NCBI RefSeq assembly: GCF_901000735.1
Contig: NC_081541.1
Location: forward strand, 48,183,385-48,247,384
Length of the DNA stretch: 64,000 nucleotides
Source: Corylus avellana
Taxonomy: Eukaryota > Streptophyta > Magnoliopsida > Fagales > Betulaceae
Direction: 5' to 3'
The translations under genes and the position numbers were made by a program. Positions 35,531 through 46,999 of this stretch are shown piece after piece (positions within the stretch are counted from its first letter, which is position 1; each line of letters opens with the position of its first letter). The notes beneath the pieces are model-generated. The model was given only the letters and a program-made list of their open reading frames with translations. It did no database searches and was not told the DNA's origin.

Positions 35531-35556
35531 CTTTATATATATATATATATATATAA
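35531..35556 (-). promoter_or_regulatory. Palindromic TATA run upstream of gene E
   Basis: CTTTATATATATATATATA followed by TATAAAG forms a 26-bp palindrome about 90 bases before the gene E start codon, a fitting distance for a TATA box. It is also a microsatellite, so the assignment is by position. Confidence 0.45.
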
Positions 35557-35599
35557 AGAGTCGAAGTCACGAAACTACACCTACTGATTTTTCTTACTT

Positions 35600-36640
35600 G
35601 CCAAACAAGACTTGGACTTTTTGCATTAGTGCGAAGAAAATGTAGTTCGAGGAGCAGTATGCTTAATTAAGGGGAAGTACTAAGACGACGGTCACAGCTG
35701 GTGCGAACTTGTGAGATCATCTCTAGAGATGAGTCAAATTACTGTGACTTTTAAATATGCTTCTTCTTATTCAAATAATATATCTTTTTCACATAATTAA
35801 AAAAATAAATAAATAAATACTTTTTCTCATATGTGTATGCCGGCACAGACATGTAATGTGGAAGGATTTTAGCCATTATAAGCGGATCCAAATCTTGTAC
35901 AGGCTGTAAAATCATTGAAGTCAATGGGGACTCCTTCACCAAGAACATGTAAAAGGAAAGGGTAGTAGGTGTTGGGTCAATTCAGATTTGGATTTAGAGG
36001 ATACAAAATCCCTTAACTTACTCATTTAATAGTTGGATTTGGTTTGTGTTGATGCCATGTAGTGCTGCCTAATATATTTATAATATCAAGTATTATTCAT
36101 TTCACTTTCAAATTGATAGAAGCCATTTCTTAAAATTGAAAGGAATTTCATGATGGACGTTAGATTTTATAGATTTATTGGTATATATACAATAAAATAA
36201 AATCTTGATGATGAGATTGTTCCTAATGTAATGAAGAATTGTTAATTTACCAAGTTCATAAAAGATGGTGATTTTTCTTTGGTTCTTTTTAGTAAAATCT
36301 GAGGTCATTGAGCGTTTCACCCCCGCTCAACATGAGTTTGACATTGGTCCTTCCATTTTAAAAAAATTATTCATTCGTTTTAAATTCATTTTCTTCAAAA
36401 TCCTTATGAGTAAACAACATGTAAAATACAATGAAATATACTTTAATACAGATCAACATACTTTAAATAGGCAAGGCTCGTAATCACAAGTAAATCATGC
36501 AGATATATCATGTCATGTAAAAGCGTATTTATGAATTGCTCATGAGTGTTTTACTTACAGCTTATTAATTAATATGGTTTATACTCTTTCGGCTCGTGAC
36601 CGTGTTCCTCTGCATATACATTACAACTACTAGTTAGAGT
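35600..36640. other. Gene-free interval upstream of gene E
   Basis: AT-rich DNA with no recognised gene, RNA gene or mobile element. Confidence 0.5.
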
Positions 36641-36661
36641 TAAACTCTTCCTAGGGTTCTT

Positions 36662-36773
36662 TTCTTCTTCTTTTTTGACATGTCCACACAAGGGAAGGGG
36701 GAGGGGGATTTGAACTAGTGACCTCTGTTTGATTAGGCGTGATCCACAGTCAATTGAGTTATCCTTTGGAGAT
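36662..36773 (-). mobile_element. SINE, minus orientation, 17-bp target duplication
   Basis: The reverse complement has an A-box-like region (TAACTCAATTGAC), GGATCACGCCTAAT, a B box AGTTCAAATCC, TGTGTGGACATGTC and poly(A). It is flanked by the perfect duplication ctcttcctagggttctt at 36645-36661 and 36774-36790, the longest in the window. Confidence 0.9.
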
Positions 36774-37318
36774 CTCTTCCTAGGGTTCTTAAGACTTTCC
36801 TTGAACCCTAAAAAACTTAAACCAAAAAACTACCCAGAAAATTTGTAGTTTTGAAAAATTGCCGAAACTCAATTCAATCGAGGTTTGACTAAGCATCACC
36901 CAAGAAGTTTTTGTCAAACAGCTTGATTAATTGGCCATCGACTGAGGGATCATGATGCAGCGTAACATTGTGGCTCGCAAAGATAAATAGCAAGAAAGAA
37001 ACAATCATTCTTAAAAACCTTAAGTCTATCAAGGATCTAAGGAATTCTTCTCAAAACCACAAGAGTCTATGTAGGATTTAAGGACAAAATATAGAAGAAA
37101 CTCAAATTCTGAGCTTTCTTATTGAAAAACTGATAAAATATAACAAAGCATTTGCATTTTTTGGTCTATAAAACATATATTTATAGGCCCAAAAACTCCT
37201 AACCCTAATAGTAAAAAGAAATAAGTCAGTTTAACAAATTTGTGCTGGCTATTCGGATGGGACATTTCCATGTTAGGACGGGAATGAAACAAAACTAAAG
37301 AAAACACGATTTTATTCT

Positions 37319-37562
37319 TCGTTTGCAAGCCCGTTCGGACGGGCTAGCGAACGACCTCCTTTGGAATGTCTCGTTTGCAATCATGTACAGACGGGCTTGC
37401 AAACGGGTGCTATTGTGACTCCCTTAGAAGGCTCCAGTAGCAACCCCGTTCGGACGGGCTAGCGAACAGAGGCTTCTGTGACTCCTCTGGAACTGTGACT
37501 CCTCTGGAATGCTCCGTTTGCAACTCCATTTGGACAGGCTAGCAAACGGAGGCTTCTATGAC
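37319..37562. repeat. Degenerate minisatellite, unit about 50-75 bp
   Basis: Four units start near 37319, 37369, 37440 and 37516. Each carries CGTTTGCAA or a variant, CCCGTTCGGACGGGCTAGC and GCGAACGGAGG-like ends. Each unit has a small dyad (CCCGT TCGG ACGGG). It is probably part of a larger LTR-type element extending to about 38000, where GAACGTTCGAGC-like phrases recur. Confidence 0.7.
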
Positions 37563-38196
37563 CTTTTTCTTAACAACTTGTTTGACCTGGTAAAAATTGA
37601 AATTAGCAATCTCTTATGAAACATGACTTTGTATATCTTTGAATTATCTTTCCAACGCCACTAAGCTTGCACCAATCCGATGTTTGAAACTTGAGATACA
37701 ACATCTTTACTAAAGATAGTCAAGTGTGAATTCCACCCTACATCAGATCACTAGACGCTCTCGTATAGGTTCTGTAAAAGTGGATAATGGGTTAAAATTG
37801 ATTTTTAGAGTGGCAGCAAATGTTCGGTACTTATAGTGCGATCGTTCAAGTACTATTACACAATGGCTCAAAGTGTTTCGGCGTACGTTTGGGTATTACC
37901 CAGTGGCTCAAAGACTGGTCAATGAACGCTCAGGGTGATCCCCCTAGCAAAGGCTCGCACTAAGGTTAAGGACGATTGCTCGGGTGGTCCCCTAATGAAC
38001 GTTCGAGCAAAAAGTTGGATTTTGGTTATTTTAGGGAAAATCTAAAGGAAATGGTTTACTCATAAGGGTTTAATGGTATTGGGCTATAAAACCTTTGAAA
38101 ATTTTGTTTTATGAAAATGGATTGTCGTGCTTTGAGAAAATTATGAACCTTTTAAAAGTTGATGATTTTTTGGGGCATTACATCTGTAAACTTAAT
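37563..38196. other. Gene-free, LTR-like remnant
   Basis: Contains short phrases such as AGTGGCTCAAAG (twice) and CGTTCGAGC that recall LTRs of large plant elements. No termini, no coding frame. Confidence 0.3.
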
Positions 38197-38205
38197 TAAT
38201 TTTTA

Positions 38206-38470
38206 GGGTTTATTACTTTTTGCTCTCATGAACTACAACGTTTTGGCATTTTTTTTCATGAATTATCAATTATGACACATGACCTTATCAAACTATCATC
38301 TTATGATAAAAAGCCTCATTCCGTCAGTCAAAAATGTTAAAATTGACGGTCAGCGGTCATATACAAGTCATGTGCCATCTAATTTTTTTTTTTTTTTTTT
38401 TTCCTTCCACTTTTGAGCTCACTTCAGTTGAATGGACCATAATTGACCACATGTAGGTTAAAACAATTTG

Positions 38471-38501
<31 letters not shown>

Positions 38502-39567
38502 AGGAACACTCACTCGTCGTCTTCCCTGTAGCAGACTTCCATTTTTTTTATTCTTTTTTCGCCATTGCAGGGATATTAATCAAAAATCCTGCCACAATTA
38601 ATCAGATAACAATACAAGGAAGAGAAAAAGTCAAAAACCCACACAATGCCAGGTTATAATGCCAAGCATGGCAGAATAGAGAAATCAAAAGTGCGTGAAA
38701 TCTGCAACTTCAAACGGTAACAACTCCATTATTTTCTTCCACCACTTCACAACCAGAGCTTTCTAGGGTAGTAAAAGGTTATCCCACTTTACAACTCTAT
38801 AATTTTCTTCCACCACCTCACAACTACTAATTAAACAACGTAATACTTTTTCAAGGATTTTTTTCTTCTTTTTTAATGGTTTGGGCATTGGAATTGTTTT
38901 TGAATCTGAGTCTCTGTGTGGGTTCTTGTTTGTTCCCATGCAAAATCAACCAAATGGGTCAACTGGGTTTTGTCCCAAATGATTGATTTCTTCTTCTTTA
39001 GCTCCGATTTAGAAACCCTGTTCCCCAAAGATTTGGTACCAGAGGGCTAGGGCTTGGGGATAAGCTTGATTCTTGAATCTGGGTGTTTGTGATTCCTGTT
39101 TATGGAGGGCCCAGAAACAGGGTCATATAGATTTGGTCCCAAACGAAGGATTTTCTGAATCAAATTTGGGTATTCATGAGAGTAGGTTCATTGAGGATTC
39201 AGGATTGGGTTTGAATCTGGGTCTTCGAGATTTTTTTTCCCCCTTGATTATTCAGAGGAGTCACAGGAATTTCTTCTTCACCTTCTAAAAAAAGGAGGAA
39301 AGAGAAGAGAGGAAAAAAAATAAAATGGAGGGTATAAGCGTCATTTTCATGATCTGAAGTGGGGCAAAAGTGAAACAAAAAGAAATTAAAATGACATATG
39401 ACTAGCAAATGGCGCGTTGACCACTATCAATTTGAACCTCTTTAACTGACGGAATGAGGTTTTTTGTTATAAGATGATAATTTGATGAGGTCAGGTGTTA
39501 TAGTTGGTAGTTTATGAAAGAAAAGTGTTAAGGCGCTGTAGTTCATTGGGTTAAAGGTAATTACCCC
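38206..39567. mobile_element. 1.36-kb Mutator-like non-autonomous element
   Basis: Terminal inverted repeats of roughly 200 bp (left GGGTTTATTAC, right GTAATTACCCC; both contain the TTCCGTCAGT / ACTGACGGAA core) are flanked by a perfect 9-bp duplication taattttta at 38197-38205 and 39568-39576. The interior 38510-39300 is unique-looking, with GAATCTGGGT repeated, and codes for no transposase. Confidence 0.88.
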
Positions 39568-39577
39568 TAATTTTTAT

Positions 39578-39961
39578 GGAAAACTTCATAAAATTTTCCT
39601 AAACTTCTATTCGTTTTGACACAATCCCCAAAGTTTTAAAACTCTCAACTAAGAGTATCAAATTTTCAATTTCTTTCAATTACCTTATTTTATTAAGATT
39701 TTTCATTAATTTTTGTCAAAATGTTAAAAATACCCTTGCTTTTGTTTTATAAAAAAAAAAAAATAAATGCCTGAATGTATAATTTTTTTTATCTTTTTTA
39801 AATAAAAAGCAAGAGTATTTTAGAAATTTTGACAAGATTCTAACGGAAGAGGGTTATTGAAAGAAATTGAAAGTTCGATACCCTTAGTTGAAAGTTCTTA
39901 AACTTTGAGGAAGTACTTTCAAAATGTGTGAAAGTTAGAGGAATTTTGAAAAAGATTTCCC
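39578..39961. mobile_element. Second Mutator-like fold-back, abutting the first
   Basis: About 384 bp with ends GGAAAACTTCATAAAATTTTCC and its approximate reverse complement, ending GATTTCCC. It is flanked by taatttttat at 39568-39577 and 39962-39971. The left copy is shared with the right target duplication of the 38206 element, so this element landed at the edge of the first one. Confidence 0.85.
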
Positions 39962-39971
39962 TAATTTTTAT

Positions 39972-41209
39972 ATCTCATATGGATTTATTTTGATATGAGG
40001 CTAAATTCGAGAAGGGGTCAAATTTGTAATTTTCAACATACCCCTACTCTTTTACAACTAGGAAAATCTAAAAAGCCAAATACGGGAATTTGAAAAGTAA
40101 TTGTTTCAGCTATTTATACAAGAAATCATGGACTACGTAGTTTCTAGGAACATAAGGGAGTATGTTCGATGATGTTGCTTATTAGTGTTATATTCCTTGA
40201 TGTTTCTTTATAACGTAATTTATAATATTGCTTTATAATGAAGGTATCGAGTTGAATTTTGTCTCCAACATTATTACAAGAATTCAATCACAGAACATTA
40301 ATTAAATATTGTTGTCACCTTTGTTTTAATTAAGTGTTGATCAGATCTAATTAATTGCCATATTTTTTTTTAATAATTGTGAACCTTTGAATTTTTCCCA
40401 TTTTTAATAATTATTATTTTTTTAATAATTATGCCGAATCGACGACTTCTTAAAAATTACTGCGTAACAACTGGTCAAGGAAGACTTGGTTTCTCCGTGT
40501 ATGAAGTCATCATGTTCATATATTTATTCTTTTCTTTTTTAAATAATTTTTTTTTTTTTTTTTTTGGCTTCTTCTTCTTTCCACCTTTCCACACAACTTC
40601 TGATCTAAACTTAAGAACTTTACACAAATAACTAACTCTGAACCCCAAATCTCATGAGCCTCAATTCCTTGTTAATAAGTCCAAGATAGCTTTTCATGCT
40701 GGGTGCCGCTCATACCGGACACCGTGGTGAAGCTTTTTTCTAACAGCTTTAATTAACTTTTTTCATTGATTGTCTCCTTGTTGTAAAGTGTCTTTTCGCT
40801 TTCTGTGGCCGGTAATTCCGTTTTAGAAACATTGCCTTTGCTAGCCACACTTTGTAGCTGTTTCAATTTCCTCAATAGGATTAGGTTATTTATTTACTCA
40901 TTTTTGATAGCCAAAAATTTTATCGCACCAATTTCTAATAGTTTAAAGGCTTTTTATTTGGGTTGTCAAACAATTATTTGGGTTCTAATAATTTTCTCTT
41001 TTACTTTTTTGGTATCGATAAAAATAAATAAATAAAAGTCCAATAACAACATGCAGGACATGAGGAAACATGTTCATGGGATGCAGAAGGGTACTTCTGC
41101 TTAAAATTAATGGTGGACAGGACAAAATTCTATTGCTCTAAATCTACAAAAAATTAAAAATAAATAAATACATAAAAAGAAATATATTGAACAATATTAC
41201 CCCATAAGA
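39972..41209. other. Gene-free interval
   Basis: AT-rich, with T-rich runs at 40540-40566. No gene recognised. It forms the 3' flank of the small gene at 41210. Confidence 0.5.
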
Positions 41210-41659
41210 TCAAGCATTCTCAGTTACATAACCCAAAGCATCCTTGTAATTGTTCCACAAATCTGAAACGATCGTTGACACCATCTCCGAGAAGCCCTCC
41301 ATAACCTCCGGCAAGTCTTTCAACAACCCTTCAAGAGAAGTCCTTGTTTTCTCCACAAGGTCTCCGGCGGCCGAGCCAGCGGCGGCAGCAGACCCGGTGA
41401 CGGCGGCAATAAGAGCATCAAAAAAGCTAGAAATAAAAAACTTTACTACTTCAATCACAAGCTCCAACATATATTCCAGGCACCCTTTGATGGCTTCCCC
41501 GACTTGTTCTAGTGCTCCCTGCATGGCTTCGCCGGGCACTCTGAATCCATAGACGACCAAGACGAAAAGGTTGGCGACAGTGGTGAAAAATAGCCAAGAA
41601 ATCAGATTTGATAGCGTGGTTATCGACAAGAAGATGATTTTCAGAAGGAAAATCACCAT
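41210..41659 (-). CDS. Small intronless protein with hydrophobic N-terminus, unknown function
   Basis: A 149-aa uninterrupted frame on the minus strand, richer in G+C than its surroundings. Residues 1-40 are strongly hydrophobic (MVIFLLKIIFLSITTLSNLI, then FFTTVANLFVLVVYGF), suggesting a signal anchor or two short membrane passes. The next part alternates amphipathic helices (MQGALEQVGEAIKGCLEYML) with a hydrophobic patch KFFISSFFDALIAAV. An Ala/Gly-rich linker (about residues 88-98) and an acidic C-terminal helix end YVTENA. The ATG is the first in frame and a TATATAA motif lies about 85 bases upstream (near 41738-41747), both arguing for a real gene. I do not recognise the family. It has no neighbours in a shared pathway. 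Confidence 0.7.
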   Translation of the reverse strand: MVIFLLKIIFLSITTLSNLISWLFFTTVANLFVLVVYGFRVPGEAMQGALEQVGEAIKGCLEYMLELVIEVVKFFISSFFDALIAAVTGSAAAAGSAAGDLVEKTRTSLEGLLKDLPEVMEGFSEMVSTIVSDLWNNYKDALGYVTENA

Positions 41660-41735
41660 TTGGGTTGAGAAAGCAAGAGAAGAAGAAGAAGACTTGAGAA
41701 AGAAGGCTAAAAATATTGTTTAGTTGGTTAATTAT

Positions 41736-41748
41736 AGTTTATATAGTT
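41736..41748 (-). promoter_or_regulatory. TATA box of the 41210-41659 gene
   Basis: On the minus strand the sequence reads ACTATATAAACT, about 80-90 bases before the start codon, the usual plant spacing once a short leader is allowed. Confidence 0.6.
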
Positions 41749-42244
41749 GAAACCTCGGATGTTGTCATCCTAGATGATCTGTTTGGGTCGTTTAGTATTA
41801 TAACGAGTAGTTGTTGTCCTCACATCTAAGAAATTTCGGAGTCGCCTGTTCATACGGAAACAAGAACTGACATTTCTATTTAATTAATTATACGAAATTC
41901 AAAAAAAAATGGAGGTAGAATCTTCTAAGCAACTTGTAACTTGTGAGGCTAAGTGTTTTAAGGACATGTTTGGACGTATACTATATTAATCTGTTTTCTT
42001 TTTCATCTTCTTTTCCGGACAGTTTTAGCCGTATGTTAAATAATGAAAGACCACCTTAAGGACAGGAAAAAGGATTGACAAATTGTATTGAGTCTGACTC
42101 ATAGTGATTGGTTATCGAAGAATTAAGCAAACTTAATAGCTTGGATAAAACGGTCTTAAGGTTTATTGGATGAGTTGGGAGAAAATGGGTTTATCTAAGG
42201 CAAAAGGAGGTATGGGATTTAGAGATTTACAGCATCTTTATAAT

Positions 42245-42477
42245 TGCATTTGAGAAATAGAGCTTTTAAGTCAAAAAATGTTTTTTTGCAAAAACCTTTT
42301 TTTTTAATTTTTGTCAAAAGTACGTTTTACCCATTTTTTGACTTTTTGGACCCTTAAAAACGCTTTTAATATTTTTTTACCAAACAGATACTTTTCTCAT
42401 CAAACAAACTTTTTAAGTGTTAAACGCAGTTTTAGGACCTTCAAACATACACTCAAACAGACTTTTAATTAATATAT
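42245..42477. mobile_element. MITE inserted in the LINE
   Basis: It interrupts the LINE between the codons for HLYN and FNKAL. Its contents (AAAAACGCTTTTAA, CAAAAGTACGTTTTA) and ends (TTTGAGAAATAGAGC; CTCAAACAGACTTTT) match the family at 3868-4334. Exact borders are uncertain by a few bases. Confidence 0.6.
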
Positions 42478-43085
42478 TTCAATAAAGCACTTTTCGCTAA
42501 ACAGTGTTGGAGAATTTTACAGAATCCAAATGGTTTGGCAGCAAAAATCATAACAGCAAAATACTTCCCAGGAGGATCTATTTTGGAGGCATCTATGGGT
42601 AAAAGACCATCATATGCATGGAGAAACATTTTTGCAGCACGTAAATTATTAAAGGGCGGACTTATTTGGTGAATTGGGGTTGGGAAGGATGTTAAAATCT
42701 GGGGCGATAAATAGTTGCCAACTTCATCGACTTATGCAGTGCAAAAACCAAGGACAATATTAGAGGAAGGTGCCCTTCATAAAAGAAATATGAAGGGCAC
42801 CTTCCAATTAGGTAGCGGAACTCATAGACCTAGATACACAATGGTGGAAGGTGCCCTTCATAAAAGAAATATTTAAGGAGAAAAAGGCTAAGATGATATA
42901 TAAATTGCCATTGAGCCAATATAGGCAATAGGATGTCTTGATATTGAGAGGCACCCCTGCAGAGTGCGAAGTACCTATCACTTAGCCAAAGAAAAGAATG
43001 AACTATAGCGTGAGGAGGGATCAAAAAGTTCTAGATACAGCAGGATTTTGAAGTCAATTTGGAGTCAGCAAGTGCCAATCATGTT

Positions 43086-43350
43086 TATTAAAGTAATGGT
43101 GAAGTGATTAAATTTATTTCTTCTTATAAGCTTAAGCTTTTGAGATAACTAGTAATTTAACATTATCAGGGCCAAAGGTTCAATGATCGAACACTGACTC
43201 TGTCAAATCACTCAATTTAAATTAAATATTTCACGTGTTGAGCTTCATCTATTAAAAGAGAGTTTAAGCCCACACGTGAGGGAGAGTGTTAAAGTAATGG
43301 TGATTTAATCTCTTCCTATAAGCCTAAACTTTTAGGATAACTGTTTAACA
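43086..43350 (+). mobile_element. TRIM (terminal-repeat retrotransposon in miniature)
   Basis: 5' terminal repeat 43086-43162 and 3' terminal repeat 43287-43350 share TTAAAGTAATGGTGA, the AAGC(T/C)TAAGCTTTT(G/A) core and a TTTAACA end. TTATCAGGGCCAA follows the first (primer-binding site) and CGTGAGGGAGAG precedes the second (polypurine tract). It splits a LINE codon run that rejoins as VPIM / KVFL. The target duplication is about 4 bp (atgt). Confidence 0.75.
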
Positions 43351-43677
43351 ATGTCAAAGTATTCTTATGATAGGCGTGCAATGATATCTTCCCGACTAAA
43401 GAGAATCTGAAGAAGCGAGGTATTGTTAAGGAATCTAATTGTATTTTCTGTCAACGAAAAACGAAAGTGCCCTACACGTGTTATGGAGCTGTCCCTCGAC
43501 TTCTGATGTTTGGGGGGCTTGTGGGAAAAATGTGCAAAAGAGTTCGTTGAAGGAGGAAACTTCATTGATGTCTTGGGGAGAGCTGGCTTACGTTTATAAT
43601 GGAGGAACAGAATTATCTGCGATTATTGCACGTAGTATCTAGCTTAGAAGAAATACAGTGGTTTGTTGGGTATATTT

Positions 43678-44335
43678 TGTTGGGAAAATTGATAATTAAT
43701 TGGTTACCAATTTCCCACCAGCCCTTTATGCGAAAGACAAGTTTGAAAAGAAAACGCACGAGAACACACATCAATCACACACATACACAAAGAGTTTACG
43801 TGGTTCGGCAATATGCCTACGTCCACGGGGCGTGATCCGGTCTCCTTCTTTACTATTGAGAAATATTGAGTATAATAGTACAAGCTTGAACCGCTCAAGT
43901 TTAATATCTCAAACCCAAGCCCTTAACCCCTTGTACACCTCACTCAACTGTCCATCTCAAATACCCAATAAAGAAAAGTCACAAAGTGTTCTCACCAATT
44001 TGGATTTTCCGGATCCCCACTTAACCAAGGATTGCATGTCCTTTTATAGTGGCTAATCACGAAAAATAGGAGAATAATTTTAATCCAATTGCTACTGGGA
44101 AAACGAAACCATCATGAATACAAAGTCTTTTTCATGATGAAGATAAGCATTGCAACCCACATGTTTATCCACACACGTTTTCTCCAAAAAATCAAATTTC
44201 AAGTTGTTCTTGGACTCTTTTTAAAACTAACCTTATCATCTTATAGATAAATATGACTTGACCCCACCAACTTGAATATTGATATTTTTCAGCAATTATC
44301 TTCACACTTGTTGACAATTTGAGCCATTATCAACA
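43678..44335. mobile_element. 658-bp solo LTR with perfect 5-bp target duplication
   Basis: Begins TGTTGGGAAAATTG and ends TTATCAACA (inverted ends TGTTG/CAACA), flanked by tattt at 43673-43677 and 44336-44340. It contains TTTACGTGGTTCGGCAATAT, a phrase common in plant LTRs. Removing it restores the LINE linker (WVYF followed by AHPNLLIN). No internal region remains, so it is a recombination product. Confidence 0.88.
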
Positions 44336-44730
44336 TATTTGCTCATCCAAATCTCCTTATCAATGAGTCTACTTCCTTTCTACAGGCATACAAAACTGTA
44401 AATGAAAAGGTAGGTGGAAATGACAATCAAAGATTGGACGAGGTGCTTTCAAAATGGAATAGTCCACCACAAGGATGTTATAAGATAAATTGGGATGTCG
44501 CCATAGACTTTACCACTAGGCGTATGGGTATTGAGATTATAGCAAGAGATTATTAGGGCCAAATGATTGCAACTAGGAGTCGCACACATGGCTATTTGTT
44601 AAAATCGGTTTTGGCTGAACCTATCGATGCTTTGAGTGCTGCAGAGTTTTGTCATGATATGGGGCTTCATAATGTTATATTTGAGGGTGGTTCGCTGATA
44701 GATGTCAATACGAATCACCCTTGGTGAAGA

Positions 44731-46984
44731 CGCCTGGTTTGGAGATTTTCATGATATATTGTACAATAAAATAAAATAAATGTATTTTGATTTTTAATAA
44801 AATTTTATTACTTGGCAAATTAATAATTCAGTCATATTTTGTGGAAGGACACATGTCGAATTGTAATTGGTCCTCAAGTCAGTGACGTGGATTTTCGTTA
44901 ACTTTACTAACGGCAAATAGATGAAAGGACCATCTCGATCTTTAGACAAACCATAAGAACCTCCTGTGATCAAAAGTAAACCTTAGGAGTTAAAAAATAA
45001 AATTGTGAAACCCCAAAGGGTGAATAAGGTATTTAAGCCTAATTATTTTTAGAGAAAACTTCAATTATCTCCCTGAAATGTCATGTTTTTTGTAAAGACC
45101 CCTAAAAAGTTCAAAAACTCCCACTTTAGTGTATCGATTTTTTTATTTTTTTTAATTACCCCCCTCCATTAGGAATTGGAGTTAAATCAAACGAAAAAAG
45201 AGGTAAAATGACCTTTATACCCCTTAAACTTTTCTATAATTCTAAATTTACCTTTAACTCCAAATAAAATATTATTATTTTTTTCAAATATAAAAAAAAA
45301 CAAAAAGAAGGAAAAAAAGTGACCCATCATGGGTCAAATGTGACCCAAGCCCGGTCACCCTAGGTGACCCAATATGGGTCTTGAGACCCTCGGCAGGTCA
45401 CCTTGGTGACCCTCCGTTGGGTTTTGTAACCCACGATTGAAGTACTTTTGAATTTTTTTTACCATTTTTAGAGCACACCAAACATTTTTAGAGTTAAAAA
45501 AAAAAAAAAAATCAAATAAGCACTTTTAAATTTTTTTATTAAACATGTCAGCTTTTGTTAGCACAACTTTGTAAGTACTAAACATACTTTTTAAACTATC
45601 TAATTAAATTCTAAAAATGCTCTTAATATGTTTTGGAGGTCAAGACTCCCTCAAGTAATCATTAGAGATTATGGCTCCCTCGAACGAGCCAATATTTCAT
45701 TTTCAATGTTTTGTTACTAGTCAGGTCTACATCATAGCACTTCTCGAGTTTTATTTAGGAGTTTATTTGGAGTTAAGATTTATAGCAATAAAGTGGCTAT
45801 TATTAAAAACAGTTGCTCTGTAAACATTAATTTTCAGAATTATGAATAAAATACAAGTTTTCAAGTTGTATTTTTTTTTTCTTTTATGTTTTTTATAAAG
45901 TATACATTCCACTCTCAAACTATCATTTTCTTCATTGTTAATGTCCTCTTAAAGTATTAAATTATATCAATATCTCTTCTAAACTATAAAAAAATATTAA
46001 TGTCCTTCAATAATAAAATACCATTTATAAAATTATTATAAAAAAATTAATTTTAAAAAAACTTTAAAAAAATGAAAAACCCACCCACTTGGTTTTTTTA
46101 AAATATATATATATATATATATTTGTTTTTTTAGTTTTACTTTTTTTTTCTTTCAAATTTATAAAGATATTTTTGTTTTATTGCAATTTTTAGTGTTATT
46201 TTGTCATTTTATTATCATTGGAGTATCAGTATATTGACTTTTTTAGTAGTTTAGATGGGATATTAACAATAAAATGACAAAAGCATGATGAACGGGTCAA
46301 TGGGGAGACTTCATACTTTTTGGGAAACACGTTTTCAATTTTTTATTTTTTAAAAACGCTTCACAAAATTTTACCAACCAAATTTTTGTTTGTAACACTT
46401 TTTTCAAATGTTGCCTCCACCAAATCCATCTCAATTTTTTTACCTTTTTCGAAACTCAGAATTCGAAATATTTCTCAAAAACTATACTTTTACCCAACCG
46501 ACCTGATTTTAAAAATTGGAAAAATTAAATTTAGTCTCTAACTTTTTATGTTACTTCAATTTAATCTTCAAGTTTTAAATTTTTACAATTAGGTGGTCCT
46601 TAAATTTTTGGAGAAACTTCACTTTGATCTCCTAAACTTCACAGGTCTTACGTAGAAAATCCACCACTTGACCAAACGAACAATCAATCTTATTGTCCAA
46701 TTAATTTACGATATGTATGTTAGACCAATCAATTAAAGAGACATGACTCAACCTCTTTTTTTAAATAATTTAAATTAATTATGCCATATGGCACCTATAC
46801 AATTAGCATCAGAATTTATTAATTAGTCTGATATGATAAGAGAAAAATTTAATGACTTAAATGTTGAAATGTAAAACCTAAAGACTAAATTGAAATCACA
46901 TGTAACTAATTTGTTTTTTCCCTAAACTTTTCAGTAGAAATACCATAAGAGATGCGAATATCTGAATCTTGAGCAATAATTAAC
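44731..46984. other. Gene-free interval with decayed inverted-repeat elements
   Basis: 45050-45260 resembles one arm of the GAAAACTTCA-type fold-backs. 45319-45435 is a cluster of GTGACC/GGTCAC words. 45900-46260 resembles the AT-rich insert upstream of gene D, and 46600-46700 is another arm. No gene recognised. Confidence 0.5.
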
Positions 46985-46999
46985 GAAGCACTTTTGTTT

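Larger units (their letters stand above)
42150..44730 (+). pseudogene. LINE ORF2 3' half, split by three later insertions
   Basis: Separate pieces translate in the LINE order. Reverse-transcriptase tail: WMSWEKMGLSKAKGGMGFRD at about 42151, then FNKALFAKQCWRILQNPNGL at 42478 and RPSYAWRNIFAARKLLKGGL. zf-RVT: ACNDIFPTKENLKKRGI and HVLWSCPSTSDVWG at 43370-43540. RNase H: CYKINWDVAIDF and LSAAEFCHDMGLHNVIFEGG at 44478-44700. Stops and one frameshift make it dead. Insertions are a MITE (42245-42477), a TRIM (43086-43350) and a solo LTR (43678-44335). Confidence 0.85.

Noticed and set aside
36721..36770. tRNA-like sequence with a B box
   Set aside because: It is part of a SINE with a target duplication and poly(A); no cloverleaf or CCA-bearing tRNA gene is complete.
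37319..37562. CRISPR-like array
   Set aside because: Units are degenerate, spacers are not unique and of equal length, and this is plant DNA.
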